Assembly (NCBI GenBank): GCA_001632425.1 | Contig: KV425649.1 | Coordinates: 1-20,117 of the forward strand | Source: Neolentinus lepideus HHB14362 ss-1 | Taxonomy: Eukaryota > Basidiomycota > Agaricomycetes > Gloeophyllales > Gloeophyllaceae | Reading direction: 5' to 3' | Length of the DNA: 20,117 nt | Shown: piece after piece, positions 1 to 9,929 of the stretch | How positions within the stretch are numbered: the first letter of the stretch is position 1 | How the letters are laid out: the number at the start of each line of letters is the position of its first letter | Made by a program: the position numbers and the translations under genes | The notes under the pieces: generated by a model | What the model was told of the DNA's origin: nothing | Seen by the model: only the letters and a program-made list of their open reading frames with translations | Databases searched by the model: none

Positions 1-100
1 TTTCTTCACCACACACTTCAGATCTCAGTCTTGCGACAGAGCTTTCTTTCTAAGTCCGTCTTGCGACTCGCGTTTAGGTACTCTTGCGTACCTCTGACTT

Positions 101-390
101 CACCCAGAGATAGCGACAGAGTACAACAGCGTAGCGTCGCTGTTCGTAAGTCACCGCATATACGTTCCCTTCTCAAAGACAGCCTCGTGCGCTGTAGCGT
201 AGTACTAATCAGAGTCGACATACGTCCGAGTCAGAGATAGCGACTACCAATAGCGCTCCACTATAGAGCGTCGAAGACCACATAGCGCCGAGCAAAAGGA
301 CCATCGTACAGCGCCCATACAGCGCCGCACATATAGCGCTACATAGCGCATAGCGTCGCCTTCATCCTACAGACTGCCGCCAAGTAGCGA
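101..390. repeat. TAGCG-rich low-complexity stretch
   Basis: The pentamer TAGCG occurs ten times on the plus strand, starting at 111, 132, 195, 238, 251, 283, 334, 344, 351 and 385. Three CAGCG variants lie between 127 and 324. About 0.3 copies of one pentamer would be expected by chance in this length. Spacing is irregular, so this is not a clean tandem array. Short open frames cross it on both strands but none looks like a protein. It may be part of a repeat element or the remains of a decayed microsatellite; the function is unknown. Confidence 0.6.
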
Positions 391-802
391 CTTGGCGCCA
401 ACCTTCCTTTAGCCCCACCTATACGTCTCACCGCCACCCATCCCCTCCGAACTATATTACCCTTCGTTACCCCGGGCCTCGCAGCCATCTGACACCAAGG
501 ACTTTGGTGTTTGCTTTGTGGTTGTGTCTACCCTTTAGGTCTCTTTTCCGCGGGTTTCGTCGTGTGTCTGTGCATATCAGCGGTGTGTGAAAAAATACTT
601 TTGGTAGTTTTTGGTACCCGTAGATAGCTGGCAGCTGATATAAATGGATGGGACAAGTCCCATATCTATAGCTCTAATGGCTGAGGTGCTACAACCATGA
701 CAAATCTCATCCAGGTAGAGAAATGGACCACCCCAGTGGAAAGAGGGTGAAAAATGGGTTCCAGAGGTGTATAACATCAAATTAACATCATATCAGGTAG
801 TT

Positions 803-1030
803 GATTACATAATATCATGATGGCATCTGGCCCCAAGGGGTCCTAACAACTACCCTGATTTTTTCCACATTTTTAGGCATTTTTACCGATTTTATATGAG
901 CAGCTGAATGGATATCATGAAAGGATTACATAATAACATGATGCCATCTGACCCCATCAGGTCCCAGGAGCTACCCTGATTTTTTCCGCATTTTTAGGCA
1001 TTTTATGCGAATTTATATGGGCAGCTGAAT
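803..1030. repeat. Two-copy imperfect tandem repeat, ~121-bp period
   Basis: Copy 1 (803-909, then a linker to 923) and copy 2 (924-1030) begin GATTACATAAT and end GCAGCTGAAT. They share CTACCCTGATTTTTTCC and ATTTTTAGGCATTTT, and matching landmarks are offset by 121 bp. A more degenerate relative of the central part appears around 1080-1140 (GGTCC, then CTGATTTATTCCGATTTTTCC). AT-rich blocks alternate with GGCCCC/GGGGTCC-like words. No coding potential is visible. It lies next to the broken end of the retroelement and is probably non-coding transposon or satellite material. Confidence 0.75.
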
Positions 1031-1378
1031 CCCATTCTGCAGCATTCTATATATATATCAATCTATTTTTATCATTGGAGGGGTCCCAAATGGGTCCAGG
1101 AATATATTCTGATTTATTCCGATTTTTCCGCATTTTCCCGGGCCAGAACCAAGGTCCTAGGCTATTATCACCAATATAGCAGCCTTTTTCCCACACTTGA
1201 CATCCAAACCCGATTGAGATCTTGATGCCTAGGTGCCGGGCAGTCCAATTCAAACCCAGCCCGGGTTCCGGGGCAATGTATGGCGCAGCCCGGGGCATTA
1301 ATACATTACGCTTAAAACATTACTGGGTATTGCATAAGGGTTTGTTAAAATATTAGACATGTAATACATTATTATTAC

Positions 1379-3003
1379 AGAACCGGCTGACTGCCAGGCG
1401 TCCCAGTGCTCTCCCCAGACTACGCCGATGCCCCAGGAAGTAGAAGCATCCACAAAGATGCCAAGGTCGTTCTCCATGCCACGCGGCGAGAGGTCACGAA
1501 AGGTGTTCGTCCGTACAAGCTGGGACTCCCACCAGACGAGATCGTTGACAACGGATTTGGGTGCCCACAGCTTAGCCCATTCGTTGCCCCCGAACTTCGA
1601 TGTCAGACGAAACAGGTTAGGGAGGTAGGGTCTGCCCAGAGGAAAGACAAACACAATGTGGCAGAGGGATCCTTGGATCTTCCGAACATCCTCCAACGAG
1701 ACCTGAGCCTTCTTGAATGCACGAACCGCATCCCGAACGCGCTGGAGGAACTTAAGCCTCTTCTCCTCAGGAAGAGAAACACGCTTCTGACCCAAGTCCC
1801 ACCGGAAGCCTAGGTAGGTAAAGAACGAGTCGAAGTCCTGGCCCTTCTCCTTGTGCCAAGGGATGCGAAGACACTCGATGCGCGCCAGCGCTTCAGCCTT
1901 GTCGTATGGGTAAACAAACGAGCCATCTTCACGAACGAGAGAGGGCATCCGGAAGGATGAAATGTCGTCTACCCACTTGACGGAGGGTCCGACACCAGTC
2001 TCCTTCCAGATGTCTAGGGCCGCGTTCGCGATCGAACCCGCGTTGCTCTCCGAGGAACAGCACCCGAATGGACAGGTGTGCTCCACCCAGAACCCGCGAA
2101 GGTCCTGGACCACGAACCAAGGCTTGTGGTCGGGCAAAATCGGGCAGGTTCGATGGAATTTGGCAATGTCGAGGGTCATCGCCTGCGTGCCCGCCGGGGC
2201 GTTGCAGATCTGTGGAAGAGTGGTAAGAAAAAGGCAAAGGATGTAAATGCGAACACGAGAGGGAAGAGCGTAATAGTATGCGCGCAATGAATGACGCGGT
2301 GATGGGGAAGACGGGGAAGGCGGGCGGGGAACGACCCGAGATGCAGCCAACGCGGGCATGAATGACCCGGGGCAAGGAGGGCGGGGAACGACCCTCATCC
2401 AACGCTCTCGGGCTAAGAAAGACCCAGAGGGGAAGTAGGAAAGGATGAATGTGACTCACAATCTCAGCTACGTCAAGCGCCGAGCCGAATCGAGTTGGAA
2501 ACTCGTCCGTGTTGATGTGGTCATTCGTCGAGATGTGCTCGCGGGATCCCTTAGAGAGATTGCGGCAGAGGCGCAGCTTGCACGGCTCACCTGGGCCCTG
2601 CGCCTGCTCGGAAATCATAAGCGGTGATGATTGGAATGGTCCCAGTATACGCTCGACCTGCTCCCGCATGAAGGGACCACTCATCCTCCCCGCGGCGGCC
2701 TCTTCATCCAGGTAATCTGCAATGTATGCTGCGTGTTTCGAACAGGAAGGGTGATTGGGGAAGATTACAGTTTTTGTAAGGGGGGTGGAGAAGTCCCCCA
2801 TAGGAAAGCCAGTTCTGAGTTTATGCGCTAGGTCTCTATGTTCGTCTAGAAGATTATATTTTACAAGTAGTTCTTCGAAAGCGCTGGCATCGTAGGGCGT
2901 AATGATACAGTTTCTGATGCAATCGCAGCAAGAGTCGTCAAGAAAAGATTGGCAGGAAGCAGATTTACAGGCTGAGCAAACTGAGCAAGTAGCAGGTGTC
3001 GTA
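1379..3003 (-). pseudogene. Truncated retroelement pol: DIRS-like reverse transcriptase and start of RNase H
   Basis: The minus-strand frame just past the gag stop encodes a retroelement polymerase. Visible landmarks in order are FEELLVKYNLL and TKTVIFPNHPS (N-terminal lead), GPFQSSP, the palm motif TLDIAKFHRTCP (catalytic Asp), PFGCCSSESNAG (motif B), and VKWVDDISSFR, an x-x-D-D motif C. These are followed by FLGFRWDL-like and GSLCHI..LGRPYLPNL segments, and finally GIFVDASTSWGIGVVWG, the start of a DIRS-type RNase H. Homology stops at about 1380 in the middle of RNase H, and no tyrosine recombinase or integrase follows. Two exons are needed: up to 2460 and from 2209, across a 250-nt intron. 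The frame is +1 relative to gag and remains open back to 3446 inside gag, so the true start is unclear. The DIRS-like assignment rests on RT pattern recall and is moderately certain; that this is an RT is nearly certain. Confidence 0.8.
2210..2459 (-). other. Predicted 250-nt intron within the retroelement pol gene
   Basis: On the minus strand the donor GTGAGT begins at 2459, right after codons for DVAEI. The acceptor TTCCACAG ends at 2210, before codons for ICNAPAGTQAM. Joining them restores a continuous RT palm lead-in and changes reading frame correctly. It is about five times longer than the introns of the other genes here. It carries a duplicated segment: the 14-mer GCGGGGAACGACCC (plus-strand reading) starts at 2324 and again at 2381. 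Both flanking frames stay open for some distance into it. Confidence 0.6.
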
Positions 3004-4452
3004 TCAGTTCGGCTTGGCCTTGCAGGACCAGGAGAAGGCGTGATGGTCGCCTGAGCCGCAAAACGAACAGATGTGTCGACGAGCAGGGTGGTCGGTCTGA
3101 CGGCAGGAGTTGGGGCCGGCCGCGTTCCATCGCCGGCAGATTTCCTCATCTCGTCCCCGCGCAAAGAGAGAGCCATTCCTCGCCTCCGCGAAGACTTGTC
3201 CCCCACCTGCAAATTGGGCCGCGGTGCAACCGGGGACCATGTGCCCCTTCCTAGCGCAGACAAGGCAGATGGAGGTCGAAGGGTCACCCCCACCGCCCAT
3301 CCGAAAGGGCGCGCGGCCTTGCGCGGGTCCAGCGCCTCCGCCGCGCGTGCGCCCAGCCGGCACTGGCTGAGCCCCACCCGCCTGAGCGGGAGCCCCGCGG
3401 GATGACTGTCCCTGCCTACCCGAGGGCGCCGGTGCAACCTGTCCAACCTGAATCACTCCATCCCGGATGAGCTCCGAGATTTCGGTGAACTTCATCTGAT
3501 AAAACATGGGATTAAAAGCAAAAGGAAGCGTACGGTATTGCCTGCGCAGCCGGATATCCATTTCGCGAAAGGTGGGCCACCTCTGCTCAAAGTATGGCTG
3601 CCGGATAAGCCAATCGAAGTGGTCCCTCCAACGCTGGACGAAGTCGTCGGCGCCGACCACCGCGCAGAAGCGGAGCCAGTTGTCGGCGGCTTCCCGCCAC
3701 TGCCCCGTGGAGAGAGCATGTTCGTTCATGAGCAAGATCGCCGAGAGGTCGATCACCCGGACCTTGGATTCCAGTTTTTTCTTTGGCATATCATCAGCAC
3801 TTTCCATAAATCTGTTCAGCTCCTCAAATGTGAAGATCGAAATGGGAAGATACTGGTTATTCCAGAATAAAATCTTGATTTCCTCGTGGAAGGAGCCTAG
3901 ACATGCCGGAACACTTGGGTCGGAAGGGATTTCCCCCACCGTAGTCCGTAGAGCCCGCGGCTTCTTCGAAGACCGAGCGCGGTCCTCATCATCATCCTCA
4001 ACATCGGCGGATCTCTTCTTGCTGAAGAACTCCTTGATGGCGCTCGGGTTCTTCGCGATCTCGAAGGCCATCTTGGTGACCGGAGACCAGCGCGATGGCG
4101 ACCCGATCGTGCTGAGGGATATCTGGGCTGGCGGGGTCTGGGGACGCACTGTCGGCGCTGGTGGCGCAGAAGACGCTCCTCCACCGTCCAGGTCGTCATC
4201 GCCACCCGGATGTATCGAGATCAAGGAGGCGAAGGACGAAACGCGCGAAAGCGTCCGTCCCGTGTCGGCAGATTGGCCTGACACGTCATCAGCACCCTCT
4301 TCGGCGAGTAGCGCCCGCTGCTGTCGTTTTAAATCGTTAGCCGAGCTACGGGACACATTCTCGGAGATCTTATCCCGCTCCGAGAGGCTGGACAGCCATT
4401 TCGACCAGACACCCGGGTCTGAGGTCTTATGTTTGGGGCCTGTGATTCTCAT
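3004..4452 (-). CDS. Retroelement gag-like protein with CCHC zinc knuckle
   Basis: A 482-residue protein if read from the ATG at 4452 (MRITGPKHK). The frame is open 73 codons further upstream, but that part is compositionally odd and probably leader sequence. Residues 1-170 are low-complexity and charged, with a basic SKKRSADVEDDDEDR stretch. Residues ~190-330 form a W/F/L-rich globular region. Then comes a Gly/Pro/Ala/Arg-rich linker and a perfect C-X2-C-X4-H-X4-C knuckle at ~396-409 (CLVCARKGHMVPGC). A second Cys/His cluster occupies ~439-479, ending HICSFCGSGDHHAF. Zinc knuckles and the adjoining RT mark it as nucleic-acid-binding Gag of the element. It ends about 20 codons before the recognisable start of pol, which is in the +1 frame. 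It appears intact, unlike pol. Confidence 0.75.
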   Translation of the reverse strand: MRITGPKHKTSDPGVWSKWLSSLSERDKISENVSRSSANDLKRQQRALLAEEGADDVSGQSADTGRTLSRVSSFASLISIHPGGDDDLDGGGASSAPPAPTVRPQTPPAQISLSTIGSPSRWSPVTKMAFEIAKNPSAIKEFFSKKRSADVEDDDEDRARSSKKPRALRTTVGEIPSDPSVPACLGSFHEEIKILFWNNQYLPISIFTFEELNRFMESADDMPKKKLESKVRVIDLSAILLMNEHALSTGQWREAADNWLRFCAVVGADDFVQRWRDHFDWLIRQPYFEQRWPTFREMDIRLRRQYRTLPFAFNPMFYQMKFTEISELIRDGVIQVGQVAPAPSGRQGQSSRGAPAQAGGAQPVPAGRTRGGGAGPAQGRAPFRMGGGGDPSTSICLVCARKGHMVPGCTAAQFAGGGQVFAEARNGSLFARGRDEEICRRWNAAGPNSCRQTDHPARRHICSFCGSGDHHAFSWSCKAKPN

Positions 4453-5239
4453 GGCGCGAAAAAATGAATAGCCGGCGTAAAAATAGTCCTTAGTCACGGC
4501 CGAAAACACAGAGAGGGTGGGTTGGAGAATCGAAGAGTGATAGCTCCGGGGATGGGGGTTGAAAAACGAAAAAGACGCGGCGTCGAGCCCAGCTGGCGAG
4601 CGACGCGTAATGGGGAAAGAAAAAGATGAGGGCGCGCTGAGCCCGAATCGAAGCAAAAGGGTGCGCGCCACATGGCGGACACGTGCTCAGCGCGCGTGGC
4701 CCATTCGCACGCTCTCTTAGCTTGGCTCGACATAAGTCTGAGCCGCTCGTGCCTCGCGTCATCCTTGTCCAGCAGCAATGTATTGCACTCAGATTAAAAT
4801 GCTATTACTACTCACCGGGAAGGGACCGGGTGACTTCCGGTGAGACCGACTCTTCCCATCACCTTCTCGCCGTTTGGGGCTGTCGCTGATCTTGGAGATC
4901 ATCAGATCTCGCTGACTAATCCGTGTAAACTTTGGGCACACTGGCTAGCCCAGACTCCTCTCCAGTCTCCTATCATCAGCTTCCGGCTTACCTGTTAGAG
5001 AGGGTATGCAAATGTCCTATTTATTAGCCTCCATTCTCTCATCTTAACATATAAAGTTCATTTTTTACTATACTTGTACCGCTTCAGATGTTGTTGATGC
5101 ACTCCCTTTCCACAAAAATCCGGAATTGTCTTTGCTCTTATTTGGCTTGTGGCAACACTGTTAACTTGGTCTGTTCCCATCTTTGTCAAGGTCTTCTTTC
5201 TGCCCAACAAGTACTGTTTGCGCTCGCCTACTCTGCTGT
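4453..5239. other. Intergenic region between retroelement gag and the RNB exonuclease gene
   Basis: This 787-bp stretch should hold the left end or leader of the minus-strand retroelement and the promoter of the plus-strand exonuclease gene. No convincing additional gene is seen. Visible structures are an 8-bp inverted repeat CTCACCGG...CCGGTGAG around 4812-4845 and a small hairpin GAGATC-ATCA-GATCTC near 4895-4910. No terminal repeat of the retroelement could be identified by eye, so its left boundary is unresolved. Confidence 0.5.
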
Positions 5240-8222
5240 ATGCATCGTCGCGCCGTGCAATGTGTTGCTGATCTACGACTTCATCCACTCAAGAACAGAA
5301 TCTCTTCTTCAAATACACAATGCCAAAAGAGAAATAGATCAGGCGCTACCGCCACCAAGCGAAAGGCAAAACAGCAGAACAAGACTTCTCCCGCACAGCT
5401 TGCAGACCACTGGACTCGCCTCCTAATAAATGCAGCTGCGGAAGGCGAAGAACGCCCAGGATGGAGTCATGTTACTGGTCGTGTAAGAGAGGAGGCTCGG
5501 CTGTCTGCCGAAGTAGTAGGACGTACTGGAGGCACTGCTGCAGTTATTACCCCGGTCAAGGAGGAGCATCAGGTCTTCTCGGCCCCAGCGGATGAAGATG
5601 GCGACGTGGAAGTATTGCAGGACTATAAACACACTTATTACAGACCTGGCGCGTTTGTCATCTTGAAAAGGTTGGCTTGGAAATATGTGCTTATACCCTG
5701 TTTAGCTGATCATGTGTCGCAGGAATTACCAAGAGATGCATGCTGTGGTACTTTTCCGCTACATGGTGAAAGCCGCAGAAATGGCTTTCTCTCTGACTTC
5801 GTCTGGTGCCTGCTTGGGTCATTATGTCGAGGATGTCGTCCACGCACTACCGGACTTCATTGATTCTACTCTTGCCGCGCGATGTGGTCGAGAAGAAGCC
5901 CCGCAGAGTAAAATTGAACATTCCGCTCGCGTGACGGTGCTCAAACGCCTTCGTGATATGGAACATATAATTGAAGGTGCCCAGGCGGCCATAAGCCGGA
6001 ACATCGGATGCTTATATGCATTGGTGAAGTCCCCGAAGCCAAACGAGTGGTCTGAGGTTACGCTGGACCAGGCAATCCGACTGGTACCCACGTCTCCCAA
6101 ATACCAGGGCACCATCCATGCTATGGGTGTGCATCGAGCCCTATTAGACCGATCCTTCGAGTTCCAGGCCGCTTCCGTGTACGAATCTCCGCCTATGCGT
6201 TTCTATGTTCGTCCCCAAGAGCATGTCGATACTATCAAGAAGATATCAGCAATAGTTCGCACGGCGAGTGACCAGGATGGCCCCATGCAAATTTTTGCAG
6301 CGAAAGCTCGCAAGATTATCACCGCTTCTCGGGAGAGGGCTGTAGCTTCTTGGACTGAACCTCCATCAGCCCGTCGGATGGATAGCGCTGTCTTCGACTC
6401 AACTGACTTGACGATCTTGACTTTCCTGCGTCGATCTATTCGAAAGACGCGTAAGATCCAGCCTGACCCCTATGCCCTATACGTATCCATCATCATCAGG
6501 ACGATAGGGCTGTATAACGACACTCAAATGGATCGTGGCGCGGAGCTTGTCCTTGAACAGCTCGGGCTCCTGGCGCCATGGGAGAGTGCGGAGGCGGAGC
6601 CTCGAGGACTACTCATGGACTATATGTCGACGAAACCAAAGGACGAGAGGTTCCTACCGCTTATGGGGCCAAAGGATGTCATCCCGTCACCAAGCTCAAC
6701 CACCGCCGCCTCGAAGCCAATGGGTCTCGATGACCTCTACACGCACGATCCCGTAGAGTCCATACGACACGACTTCGGTGACCTACCGGTGTACGTGATT
6801 GACGACGTTGATGCGAAAGAGCTAGACGACGGAATATCCGTCGAGCCCCTTTCCTCCGAGCCTGGATGTGCTTGGGTTCACGTTCACATTGCGGATCCTA
6901 CGTCCGTTCTTCCCCCTACGCACCGGATCTCTGCTGACGCCCGAGACAAAGTGTTTACTGCATACTATGTCCAGCGGACAGTGCCACTCCTAGGCGCGCT
7001 GCCCCAACTCGACAATCTTAGCTTGGGCGTTGTGTCAGCTACGGGACGGCCTGAACCCGTCATGACATTCAGTTTCAAGAGCGATGCGCATGGTAACATC
7101 CTGGATTACAAAGTGCGTGCCGGGATGGTGCGGAATGTGCGGCGGATGTCCTACGAGGAAGTCGATCGCACCTTGGACTTCCAAGCCCGTAGACGCACAT
7201 ACCCCTTCGGTGAACCAGAGTGGCTGGAGACCAGCTTCGTGGCCAGACGTTCTGTCACTGAAGCAGACAAGGAGAATTTATTAGCGCTACGCTCCATTGC
7301 AGATGGCTTGTTTGATCATGCACGAAGATCTGGAATATTCGTTATCAATAATGGGTATGCAACGATTTCAACATCAAATGCGCTTCCCCCCTCTCCTGAC
7401 GATATGACAACACCCGTTGAATTTCGAGGCTTCCCGACGCTCAAATACGCCGTTGAGGAGTACGTGATATATACTCAGGGTGCGAGAAGGATCGTATCGG
7501 AGTGCATGAAGGCAGCTTGTCGCGTCGCGTCGCGATTTGGAAAGGAGCACAACATTCCTTTGATGCGCAGGATGCAGCCGCAACCGGTCACACCAACGGA
7601 GGCAGCATTTCAGGACTTACTAAATGCACGGGATGAGGATCTGGTGGTGAGTTATACGGATATACTAAGGACAGGTGTCTCTCCCGCCTCAGGCAGATAT
7701 GTCCTTGAGCCTGCCCAGCATTGGTTCGTGGGGGCCAGTGCGGACGAGGGGTACGTCCGGGTCACATCGCCTTTGCGGCGCTACTACGATCTTGTGTCCC
7801 ACTGGCAGCTCAAGCACGCACTGATGCCGTCGTGCCCAGCTTTCTCCCTGTCGTTCATGGAGCAGCTTCTGAAGGAGGTGGACTACAAGACGAAGACGCA
7901 CATGAAGAGCGAGAGGGAGCACACGTTCAATTGGGCACTCAAATTTATTCAGCGCTGGCAGAAGGACCCACGCTTCGCCAACGAACGGCGGAAGAACGAT
8001 ATCTTGGAGAATTTGACAGGGCAGATACAAGACCCCCCTTCGTTTTCTCAGTTCAAGGGGACCTCGATGACGAAGATCTATGTACATGAGCTTGCCATCC
8101 ACGGGTATCTAGTCCATCTGCGTCGGGCAGCGGTGGACTATGTCGTTGGTGAAACTATCCCTGTGCGCATGGAGCCGTTGGATGTTGTTCAGGCCAGCGA
8201 ACTTATGTTCACCGAGCGGTAG
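5240..8222 (+). CDS. DSS1: Mitochondrial RNase II-family 3'-5' exoribonuclease (Dss1/cyt-4 type)
   Basis: Two exons, 5240-5670 and 5723-8222, give 976 residues, close to yeast Dss1 (969). The 52-nt intron (GTTGGC...TCGCAG, branch-like GCTGAT) splits an Arg codon; joining it gives RPGAFVILKRNYQEM. The ATG at 5240 opens a basic, hydroxylated N-terminus (MHRRAVQCVADLRLH) plausible as a mitochondrial targeting peptide. The RNB domain starts near residue 493: YVIDDVDAKELDDGIS at ~501-516 is the metal-binding acidic cluster (D504, E510, D512, D513). LPQLDNLSLG follows, and TSPLRRYYDLVSHWQL at ~825-840 is the conserved RNB C-terminal signature. By family knowledge this is the nuclease of the mitochondrial degradosome, which works with the Suv3 helicase in RNA turnover and maturation. 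The position usually Asp in bacterial RNase II is Glu here (E510). Further upstream non-coding exons cannot be excluded. Confidence 0.95.
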
Positions 8223-8766
8223 AGCGTATTCAATCGACTCGCTTCGGGCAGTGATGAGTGTTGCGTGTAGCGTTATCGAATCGTATAAGAAGTATAATTC
8301 TCATTGCGTGTCTAATTCCCTGTATCAGGAGAGCATTAACGATAAACATTCTCCACTCTTGCAGATGCACTCAAGGGCTTGCAGAAACGACACTCTTGGT
8401 GTAGTGTGCTATTAGACCGTGTGACCCACTCGTGGAGGCCTCGTGCGGCGGCAAGACGGCACTAGATGAGGATACTACGAAGCCAGACTCAGAGCTACAC
8501 ACGTGCAACGTTCTGGTGTGGAGCAGTTGCTCCTCAGTACCTCGGTGGATTGTCCATTCCGCATGCATGCGCAGCATATCCCGAAAGGCAAGTTTGTTTG
8601 TAATGCTTCGGGTGCATAGCCGCAGTGCAAAGAATAGATACAATGCATGTCAGAGCTGCGACTGATGGATTGCGTACACCGTACGACTGAGTGGGCTGAC
8701 CGGCGTCGAAAAAGAGGGTGGCAGTAGTGAATCAGGCCACCTACGGACTCATCTGACTAGCTCTGG

Positions 8767-9445
8767 TACTATCACTGGGGGAGTTCTTCTCCAGGATTCA
8801 GTGTTTCCCCAATTCCTCCGTCAGTAATTCACTTTCGGGGAATATTTCGACATAGACCTTTGCAATACAGTATATCCTATCACCCATCCTAAGAGCAAAC
8901 TAGCCAAATGTGAGCACAGAGCTCATCGGCATCGAAATACTGAGCTGAGCAGCGTTCTTCTCCATCCGTCACATCCAGGTCACAGCGGCGAGTTGGGACT
9001 CCGCTTCGGCAAGACAGACACGTCAGCCACTGTATTTAGAGCGGAGACTCAATGCTGTCACACTTGGTGGCGAACGCGGAGAAGGACGCTCTGTATTTCT
9101 GCAATTAAAACCCTTCTGTATCGATGTTCATCAATCGGAAGACATAGGTCCATCTGTGTGCATACAAATGTCTTAAATCCTGTAATTTGGGCTGATTGGT
9201 GAAGTGGCTAGCTTAGGATCTGCCAGATACACGATTTTTGTGTGACACATAAACAAATGTTCTGGCATCCCATCTTAAAATGGGACCCGTTTTCGCAATT
9301 TTGAATCGATGGATACCACAGATATGTACCAAAGATTGTATATACCAAGTTCCAAGTTATTCCATTCAGTGTTGAAGGTACAGGAAGTGACTTTGTGTGT
9401 AGAGAACATTCATACCCCCGGAGAAGAACTCCCCTAGTGATAGTA
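8767..9445. mobile_element. Possible non-autonomous DNA transposon remnant bounded by inverted repeats
   Basis: The left arm 8767-8792 reads TACTATCACTGGGGGAGTTC then TTCTCC. The reverse complement of the right arm (9445-9420) is the same except one base (A for G after CACT), so 25 of 26 match. Outside the arms a weaker match continues (AGCTCTGG against AGCCCTG). Inside each arm the match continues as CACT(G/A)GGGGAGTT, which recalls termini of CACTA-like elements. No transposase frame lies between the arms and no clear target-site duplication was found. A chance duplication of a short segment in opposite orientation is the alternative. Confidence 0.35.
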
Positions 9446-9739
9446 CAGGGCTTGATATCGTTTGATGGCCACGCTTGGACATGGAAGTCGGCAGACACCT
9501 GATGGTGTGAAGCCACAGGTCGTGTTGGAGGATGAAATGGCACGAAGATAGCGACAAGCTGTAGCGTGACGGGAGATTGGACAGTCCGGTCTCAAGAGAT
9601 ATATATTTTGCTCGGAGAGCACAATTCGCCTACACATGTATGTCATTAATCAATTAAACAAGTAGATGCATGTATGGCAGGCTGAGGAAACAGCAGCGGA
9701 AAGGAATGAATCGAACCTGGCAACGCGCGCTTAATGAGA

Positions 9740-9761
9740 CACGTGACGAGGATCTCCCAAT
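9740..9761 (+). promoter_or_regulatory. E-box and CCAAT box upstream of CYP51
   Basis: CACGTG lies at 9740-9745 and CCAAT at 9757-9761, about 170-190 bp before the CYP51 start codon. E-boxes bind bHLH-zipper factors, and fungal SREBP-type regulators (Sre1) control sterol genes including CYP51 in other basidiomycetes. CCAAT is a common fungal promoter element. Both words are short, so the link to sterol regulation is inference only. Confidence 0.3.
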
Positions 9762-9929
9762 AGGGCAATGGCGACGCCGTGCGTTGAGGCAAGTATCGTT
9801 CGATTTTTAGAAAACAGTTGCTGCCGGATTATTTTCCATAAATACGCTATCCGTCATACTCTTCTTTGCTACCCGCCGTCTCCCATACCCGCCCTCGTCG
9901 ACGGCGCTGACGACAAGTCCAACTCAGCC

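Larger units (their letters stand above)
8223..9929. other. 1.7-kb gene-free region between the exonuclease and CYP51 genes
   Basis: Short open frames occur on both strands but none is longer than about 110 codons or resembles a known protein. The region holds a pair of inverted repeats (8767-8792 and 9420-9445) and, near its right end, the CYP51 promoter. The CYP51 5' leader is pyrimidine-rich (CTTTGCTACCCGCCGTCTCC near 9860-9890). Otherwise nothing is recognised. Confidence 0.6.

Noticed and set aside
1047..1298. 83-codon minus-strand open frame
   Set aside because: It overlaps the degenerate third copy of the tandem repeat, has no recognisable domain and ends at the repeat border.
4453..4671. 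73 extra N-terminal codons of gag in the same frame
   Set aside because: Ser/Phe/Arg-rich composition unlike the rest; the ATG at 4452 gives a more natural start. Kept as probable leader.
5183..5239. Upstream extension of the exonuclease frame beginning at a TTG
   Set aside because: Non-ATG start is unlikely for a nuclear fungal gene; the ATG at 5240 gives a suitable mitochondrial presequence and a length close to yeast Dss1.
8371..8665. Overlapping ~80-90 codon open frames on both strands after the exonuclease gene
   Set aside because: Mirror-image frames over the same bases with no domain, splice pattern or family resemblance.
9700..9740. Minus-strand GGTTCGATTC resembling a tRNA T-loop just upstream of CYP51
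   Set aside because: The flanking bases do not pair as a T stem and no A box or acceptor stem lies at the right distance.
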